This document shows positions 33,867 to 38,101 of a DNA stretch of 38,101 bases, piece by piece. This stretch comes from Sedimentisphaerales bacterium (GTDB lineage Bacteria; Planctomycetota; Phycisphaerae; Sedimentisphaerales; SM23-30). How positions within the stretch are numbered: the stretch's first letter is position 1; every line of letters begins with the position of its first letter. The notes beneath the pieces are model-generated. The model was given only the letters and a program-made list of their open reading frames with translations, did no database searches and was not told the DNA's origin. The translations under genes were made by a program, and so were the position numbers. The DNA lies in the NCBI GenBank assembly GCA_028281535.1, contig JANQJS010000034.1, positions 1-38,101 of the forward strand. Reading direction: 5' to 3'.

Positions 33867-35030
33867 ATGAAGGCATCTCGACACATTTTACACATTGATA
33901 TGGATGCATTTTTTGCATCTGTAGAGCAAATGGATCATCCACACTTAAAAGGTAAGCCAATCGTGGTTGGCGGCCGCTCAAAACGCAGTGTGGTTAGTGC
34001 AGCCTCTTATGAAGCGAGAAAGTATGGCATCCATAGTGCCATGCCTATGTCGACAGCCTTACGACAATGCAATACACTTATTGTGATGCCCCACCGTATG
34101 CAACGCTATAGTGAACTCTCTCGAGAAATTCATAGGATCTTTAAGGATTACACCCCACTCATTGAACCCTTAAGCGTGGATGAAGCCTTTCTCGATGTAA
34201 CAGGCTCAACGGGTTTATTTGGTGATGCAGAAACCATTGGCCATACCATCAAAGATCGGATTAAAAATGAAACAGGCTTAACGGCTTCTGTTGGAATTGC
34301 TCCAAATAAATTTTTAGCTAAGCTTGCTAGCGACCTGGATAAACCAGATGGTTTTGTTAAAATCACACATGAAAACATGCAATCTATTCTTGACCCCCTA
34401 GCGGTCAATAAAATATGGGGCATTGGAAAACAATCATTTGCTCATTTAAAACAGTTTCACATAAGAACGATCAAAGATTTACGTGTTACGCCCATTGAGC
34501 AATTAGTAAAAATCGTTGGGAATTCCGCTGAATCTCTTCACCGATTAGCACAAGGAATCGACAATCGTCCTGTACAAACGCTGTCGCAGCGTAAAAGCAT
34601 CTCCAGTGAACATACATTTAGTGATGATGAAAGCGATCAGGAACACCTCAAACAACTGCTTTTGGACCAAGTCCAGGAAGTCGCATGCAGGCTCAGGGCA
34701 TATCATTTCAAAGCCAAAACGATCCAGTTGAAATTTCGAAGCGGTAATTTTGAAACATTTACACGTAGCGCAACGCTTGAAACACCTACAGCTTCAACCG
34801 ATATTCTCTGGGACCATGCTAAAACACTTTTTGAGATCTGGCGTAAATCTCGCCCTTTTGCTTTACGTCTACTTGGCTTTGGGGTTTCACAATTTATTGA
34901 TATGACCCATGGCCAACAATTAACACTTTTTGAAGATGAACAGGAAAAAAAGCTGGAAACACTTGATTCAGTTGTAGATGATATTAATCGCCGATTTGGT
35001 AAAAATAAAGTTAAACGATCAATGATTTAA
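33867..35030 (+). CDS. dinB: DNA polymerase IV (Y-family translesion polymerase)
   Basis: 387 residues from the ATG at 33867, which places the conserved start HILHIDMDAFFASVEQ immediately after the initiator. An upstream in-frame TTG at 33783 adds non-homologous residues. Y-family motifs: the catalytic acidic residues of DMDAFF and SVDEAFLD, VVSAASYEARKYGIHSAMPM, ASVGIAPNKFLAKLASDLDKPDG, the thumb HhH near IWGIGKQ, and the little-finger opening SSEHTFSDD. It copies past DNA lesions without proofreading. The Tat-signal MBL gene starts 15 bases downstream and is probably co-transcribed. No LexA-type box was recognised. Confidence 0.95.
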   Translation: MKASRHILHIDMDAFFASVEQMDHPHLKGKPIVVGGRSKRSVVSAASYEARKYGIHSAMPMSTALRQCNTLIVMPHRMQRYSELSREIHRIFKDYTPLIEPLSVDEAFLDVTGSTGLFGDAETIGHTIKDRIKNETGLTASVGIAPNKFLAKLASDLDKPDGFVKITHENMQSILDPLAVNKIWGIGKQSFAHLKQFHIRTIKDLRVTPIEQLVKIVGNSAESLHRLAQGIDNRPVQTLSQRKSISSEHTFSDDESDQEHLKQLLLDQVQEVACRLRAYHFKAKTIQLKFRSGNFETFTRSATLETPTASTDILWDHAKTLFEIWRKSRPFALRLLGFGVSQFIDMTHGQQLTLFEDEQEKKLETLDSVVDDINRRFGKNKVKRSMI

Positions 35031-35044
35031 AAAGGAGTTTTCAT

Positions 35045-36037
35045 ATGTCTTGCTGTCGCCGTGATTTTCTAAAAACGTCACTGGGTTGTGGAGCCTATAC
35101 CTCATTATTTCTTGCCGGGTTAAGCTCATTTGATCGTAATGCATTTGCCAAACCGCAAACCAAACAAGTGGTTCACACAGAACCTTTTGCCCGGATTGAA
35201 AAAATAAGTGATGGCATTTGGGCGATTATTTCAACACCTCAAAACGGCCCGCAAACCATGTCCAATGGCGGTATCATTGCGGGAAAAGATGGCGTGCTAC
35301 TGATTGAAGGATTTGTCTCAGCTGAAGGAGCAGCTTGGCAACATCGCATGGCCAAGGAATTGACCGGAAAAAACCCAACCCATGCAGTCATTACTCATTA
35401 CCACTTTGATCACAGTAATGGACTGAGCGGCTATATGAATCAAGGTAAGGGCCCCAAAATAATCGCAACGCAAACAACACGCAACGAACTCATCTCATTC
35501 CATAAAAACAACATTGGCGAACTTGAAGAAGGTGAATCCGCAATCCACTTGGAGAATAAAATTCTATTACCTGATATGATCATACCCGATGGAGCGAAAT
35601 CATTTACCTTAGATCTGGGTGGTAAAGTCGTAGAATTTACTTGCCGTCATGGGCACACAAAAAGTGACCTAACGATTGAACTGATTGATCCTGCGATTAC
35701 TTTTTGTGGCGATTTATTTTTCAACCGAATGTTCCCCTACTATGGTGATGCGACCCCATCCATCCTGGGAACGACTTGCCAATCACTCCTAAATGACACC
35801 AATAAAACCATCGTACCAGGTCATGGCCCTATCGCAAATAAAGATGACATCAAGAAATACCTTGGATTACTTGGACATGTTGAAGAAGCTGCCCGAAAAG
35901 CCATTAAGAAAGAACTATCTCCAGAGCAAGCCTGGCAAGAATTTTCTATACCAAAATCACTTGGTGAATGGTCACTATTTCGTCCAGATGTATCAAAATT
36001 TGCCTTCATGGCCTGGGAGAAAGAATTAAAAAATTAG
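35045..36037 (+). CDS. Tat-exported metallo-beta-lactamase-fold hydrolase
   Basis: 330 residues. A twin-arginine signal opens the protein (CCRRDFLKTSLGCGAYTSLF). The MBL fold has the zinc motif H118-x-H120-x-D122-H123 in THYHFDHSNG. H204 lies in RHGHTKSD, D223 in FCGDLFF and H260 in VPGHGP, so both metal sites look complete. This superfamily includes lactamases, lactonases, sulfatases and nucleases, and the sequence does not settle the substrate. AAAAAGGAG precedes the start. It follows dinB on the same strand, an odd pairing of cytoplasmic repair and exported hydrolase genes. Confidence 0.85.
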   Translation: MSCCRRDFLKTSLGCGAYTSLFLAGLSSFDRNAFAKPQTKQVVHTEPFARIEKISDGIWAIISTPQNGPQTMSNGGIIAGKDGVLLIEGFVSAEGAAWQHRMAKELTGKNPTHAVITHYHFDHSNGLSGYMNQGKGPKIIATQTTRNELISFHKNNIGELEEGESAIHLENKILLPDMIIPDGAKSFTLDLGGKVVEFTCRHGHTKSDLTIELIDPAITFCGDLFFNRMFPYYGDATPSILGTTCQSLLNDTNKTIVPGHGPIANKDDIKKYLGLLGHVEEAARKAIKKELSPEQAWQEFSIPKSLGEWSLFRPDVSKFAFMAWEKELKN

Positions 36038-36110
36038 CAATCAATTCTCATTAACTGAATTATTTCATTGTTCAATTTCTCTAGCAAGTTAAAATACCCA
36101 CCCAAATGCT

Positions 36111-37409
36111 CTAAGGTGTTGGTCCTGTTTCAAGCCAATTCTGTGACAAAACAGCAAAATCGATCAGGTCGAAAAAATCATCACCGCCATCAGGAGCAAA
36201 ATCATTGAACATTGGATTGGGATTTAACCATTCATCAACCATCACCATTAAATCAATGACATTAACACCATCTGGACAAACAAGATCACCAGGCAATCTA
36301 TGACTCGCTAGCTTCGGATAATTATTTTCACAAATATACCAAATGTCTTCTGATCCATTGGTACTCTCATAAACAAAATCCCAACCTGCGTTAGTAAAAG
36401 TGCTTTGGGTAACCATTTCAATGGTTGTTTTACCTTGGCCATATACACTCGTTGAAATTCCGGAAGTTAGTATGTCCCAAAAGTTACCTGAACCTTGAAT
36501 GGGCCCAAAAAATTCACTTCCTATTAAACCACCCACATAATTACCACCACTTATAGCACCCGTGCTGAAACTATGATTTATTTGTACACTTCTTCCTGCC
36601 CCTACTAAACCACCCACGTCACTATTACCAAATACAGAACCTCTTGCAAAAGAATTCTCAAGCAATCCCCAAGCAAAAAAACCAAACAAGCCCCCTACAA
36701 ACCGATCCCCTGAAACGCTACCAAGTGCAAAGCAATTATTTATTTCACCAAACAATTCAATATCGCAATATCCAACCAAACCACCAATATATTCACCAGT
36801 ACCAATAATATCTGCGGATGAATAGCAATTAATCAGATACCCCCCACTCCATCCAACCATACCGGCTAAGCCCCCAACACCATCATGCCCTGAAACCGTA
36901 CCACCGTCGATACCACAGTTTAAAATTTTTCCATCATTGAAAGCTCCAACCAATGCTCCTGTAGCGAAACCTTGAACGGCATTTATGTTTGGTGCCTTCA
37001 TAATGGTGTTCTTGATCACAGCACTTTCCGATTCAACATAACTAAACAAACCAATATTGTTTATACCCGTTGAACTATAATTAAAACTTGAAATAGTATG
37101 ACCATTACCGTCAAACATACCTTTAAAGGGTGAATTCCAATCAATTCCAATCAGATTAAATTCTGTTCCGGTGAATTGTGATAGATCTATGTCGGCCATG
37201 AGTTTGAAGTGTTTATCCCAAGTGTTGGGATCGGCCCCGATGGCGTTCATTTGATTGGGATCGTAAATTAAGTAGGGATCACTTGGTTCGCCGCTGCCGC
37301 CGCCGAATTGGGCCTGTGCGTAGTTTGTTGTAATAATTAAATATAAGATAAATATTAAGTTGAAGTATTTATTTTTATGGACACAATTCCCGAATCTCGA
37401 CTGCCTCAT
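36111..37409 (-). CDS. Secreted GLUG-repeat protein with dockerin-like C-terminus
   Basis: 432 residues from the ATG at 37409, which has AAGGG eight bases upstream; a GTG two codons earlier (37415) is less likely. A signal peptide (YFNLIFILYLIITTNYAQAQ) is followed by GGSGEPSDPYLIYDPNQM, typical of planctomycete GLUG proteins. Six or so repeats of the type VGGLVGxxxxGxIxNCxxxGxVxG form a probable beta-helix. The C-terminal ~60 residues (CPDGVNVIDLMVMVDEWL ... DFFDLIDFAVLSQNWL) look like a two-helix, dockerin-type calcium module with loosely kept ligands. It is likely a surface or adhesion protein; partner cohesins are not visible. Confidence 0.85.
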   Translation of the reverse strand: MRQSRFGNCVHKNKYFNLIFILYLIITTNYAQAQFGGGSGEPSDPYLIYDPNQMNAIGADPNTWDKHFKLMADIDLSQFTGTEFNLIGIDWNSPFKGMFDGNGHTISSFNYSSTGINNIGLFSYVESESAVIKNTIMKAPNINAVQGFATGALVGAFNDGKILNCGIDGGTVSGHDGVGGLAGMVGWSGGYLINCYSSADIIGTGEYIGGLVGYCDIELFGEINNCFALGSVSGDRFVGGLFGFFAWGLLENSFARGSVFGNSDVGGLVGAGRSVQINHSFSTGAISGGNYVGGLIGSEFFGPIQGSGNFWDILTSGISTSVYGQGKTTIEMVTQSTFTNAGWDFVYESTNGSEDIWYICENNYPKLASHRLPGDLVCPDGVNVIDLMVMVDEWLNPNPMFNDFAPDGGDDFFDLIDFAVLSQNWLETGPTP

Positions 37410-37762
37410 TTTCACGACCCTTTTCGTAAGCGTTACTAATTACGAACCAAACTACCCTGTGAAAAAATCCTTCCGTTTGCGTATGTCTTTCACTATATAC
37501 GAATCGTCTAAAAAGTCAATTATTTTTTATCATCCCTATTGTAGATTTAAATTGAGTATCTGGGTTAGATTAAAATTATAACAACTGTAAAAAAAACAAT
37601 CATCATCATGTCAGGTTTCTTGGTGCACATAAAGATCTAAAGAAAATACGATTCTAATCTGGTATTTGAAGCCTGGCTCGACATCATGATATTGCGATCA
37701 AATGGTGCATCCATCCTGTGACAACTTTGATAGTATCAAAAATAATTTAATACAGTTGAATA
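37410..37762. other. Intergenic region upstream of the GLUG gene
   Basis: About 350 bases with no coding signal. It contains the GLUG promoter (37492-37519). On the minus strand it also holds GGGTAGTTTGG followed by a CGTAA/TTACG hairpin and GTGAAA, a loose resemblance to the leader elements near the PEP-CTERM genes that I do not count as a copy. Confidence 0.35.
37492..37519 (-). promoter_or_regulatory. Predicted promoter of the GLUG gene
   Basis: TTGACT (37514-37519) and TATAGT (37492-37497) are 16 bases apart on the minus strand, giving a leader of about 75 bases. Confidence 0.5.
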
Positions 37763-38101
37763 TCAACTTCGTTGATCACAAAAAAATGGCTGCTTCGTTT
37801 GATTCCATGGCATTTTAGCCAGTAGCATCGCCATGCCGCAGGTATCTGTAAGACCCGCAAAGACCAAACCTGCCCCGACAAAAATAGAGAGTGCAATAAA
37901 CGTCGTATTTACAATGAGACTCAGAATGCAACCGAGTAATATTAAACTGCCCGCTGCAATACGAACTTGACGCTCCAGAGACATTGTGGGCTTTCCCTCT
38001 ACGACTGACAGACCATTTTTTTGCCAGCCTTCCGTCCCTCCTTCAACAACAAAGACATTCTCGTAGCCTTCTTGTTGAAATTTTTTCCAAGCCATCCCCG
38101 C
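37763..38101 (-). CDS. Rhodanese-DUF2892 membrane protein (YgaP-like), 5' end cut by the window edge
   Basis: At least 112 codons; the frame stays open through the window edge (the residues before MAWKKF read AG), so the internal ATG at 38095 is not the start. The visible part holds the end of a rhodanese domain (GYENVFVVEGGTEGWQKNG), then the DUF2892 module with two membrane helices (IAAGSLILLGCILSLIV and FIALSIFVGAGLVFAG) and the CGMAMLLAKMPWN end. This is the architecture of E. coli YgaP, a membrane sulfurtransferase. The catalytic cysteine lies outside the window. Confidence 0.88.
   Translation of the reverse strand, partial: AGMAWKKFQQEGYENVFVVEGGTEGWQKNGLSVVEGKPTMSLERQVRIAAGSLILLGCILSLIVNTTFIALSIFVGAGLVFAGLTDTCGMAMLLAKMPWNQTKQPFFCDQRS

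Noticed and set aside
37430-37465. Possible fourth copy of the leader element upstream of the GLUG gene
   Set aside because: GGGTAG, a hairpin and GTGAAA are present, but AGAGAGA and ACCG are missing and the position relative to the promoter differs.
1-38101. CRISPR arrays, insertion sequences, prophage or rRNA genes
   Set aside because: No regularly spaced direct repeats, transposase or integrase reading frames, phage genes or rRNA sequence were seen; the two tRNAs have no adjacent integrase or attachment-site repeat.

Overview
This is an AT-rich bacterial window that most resembles a planctomycete, probably of the Phycisphaerae/Sedimentisphaerales type. That assignment is inferred from gene content: two PEP-CTERM proteins, two very large secreted LamG proteins, a Tat-exported sulfatase, a GLUG-repeat protein with a dockerin-like C-terminus, and a MoxR/DUF58/VWA (Bat-like) operon. 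No ribosomal or other phylogenetic marker gene is present. Both window ends cut through genes: a second VWA/BatB-like gene on the left and a rhodanese-DUF2892 gene on the right.

Layout. 1-4063 (minus strand): tightly overlapping MoxR - DUF58 - BatD-like - VWA - VWA operon. 4225-5331 (minus): mutY. 5424-5498: tRNA-Pro(CGG). 5849-11163 (plus): five-gene glycan operon with a polyprenyl-phosphate-type GT2 glycosyltransferase, a WecD-like N-acetyltransferase, a methyltransferase, a WecE/RffA aminotransferase and a GtrII-like polytopic membrane glycosyltransferase. 11192-13276 (minus): soluble hybrid histidine kinase. 13515-20139 (minus): carbohydrate cluster of GH32, MFS sugar porter, sulfatase, fructokinase and a lipoprotein L-rhamnose-mutarotase-like protein. 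20365-21402 (minus) is a zinc polyol-type dehydrogenase, transcribed divergently from an SSS-family Na+/solute symporter (21910-23631). 23739-30115 (minus): two paralogous LamG proteins flanking a lipoprotein with two fused mutarotase domains. 30386-32544 (minus): two paralogous PEP-CTERM proteins, each preceded by a long leader. 33561-33634 (minus): tRNA-Asp(GTC). 33867-36037 (plus): dinB and a Tat-exported metallo-beta-lactamase-fold protein. 36111-37409 (minus): GLUG protein. 37763 to the right end (minus): YgaP-like fragment.

How the genes fit together. The glycan operon can make a dTDP-4-amino-4,6-dideoxyhexose, acetylate it, load a sugar on a lipid carrier and transfer it outside the membrane. 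The 13.5-23.6 kb region reads as uptake and catabolism of a fructose-containing, probably sulfated glycan. The 23.7-32.5 kb region encodes exported proteins, and the mutarotase-like lipoproteins suggest deoxyhexose (rhamnose/fucose-type) substrates. Strong hairpin terminators separate most units on the minus strand.

The most unusual signal is a repeated, foldable 5'-leader element (GGTAGAGAGA - hairpin - ACCG - TGAAA) found three times at 31.37-33.39 kb on the minus strand. Two copies sit close to predicted transcription starts of the PEP-CTERM genes. A third follows a near-consensus promoter but has no obvious downstream gene.
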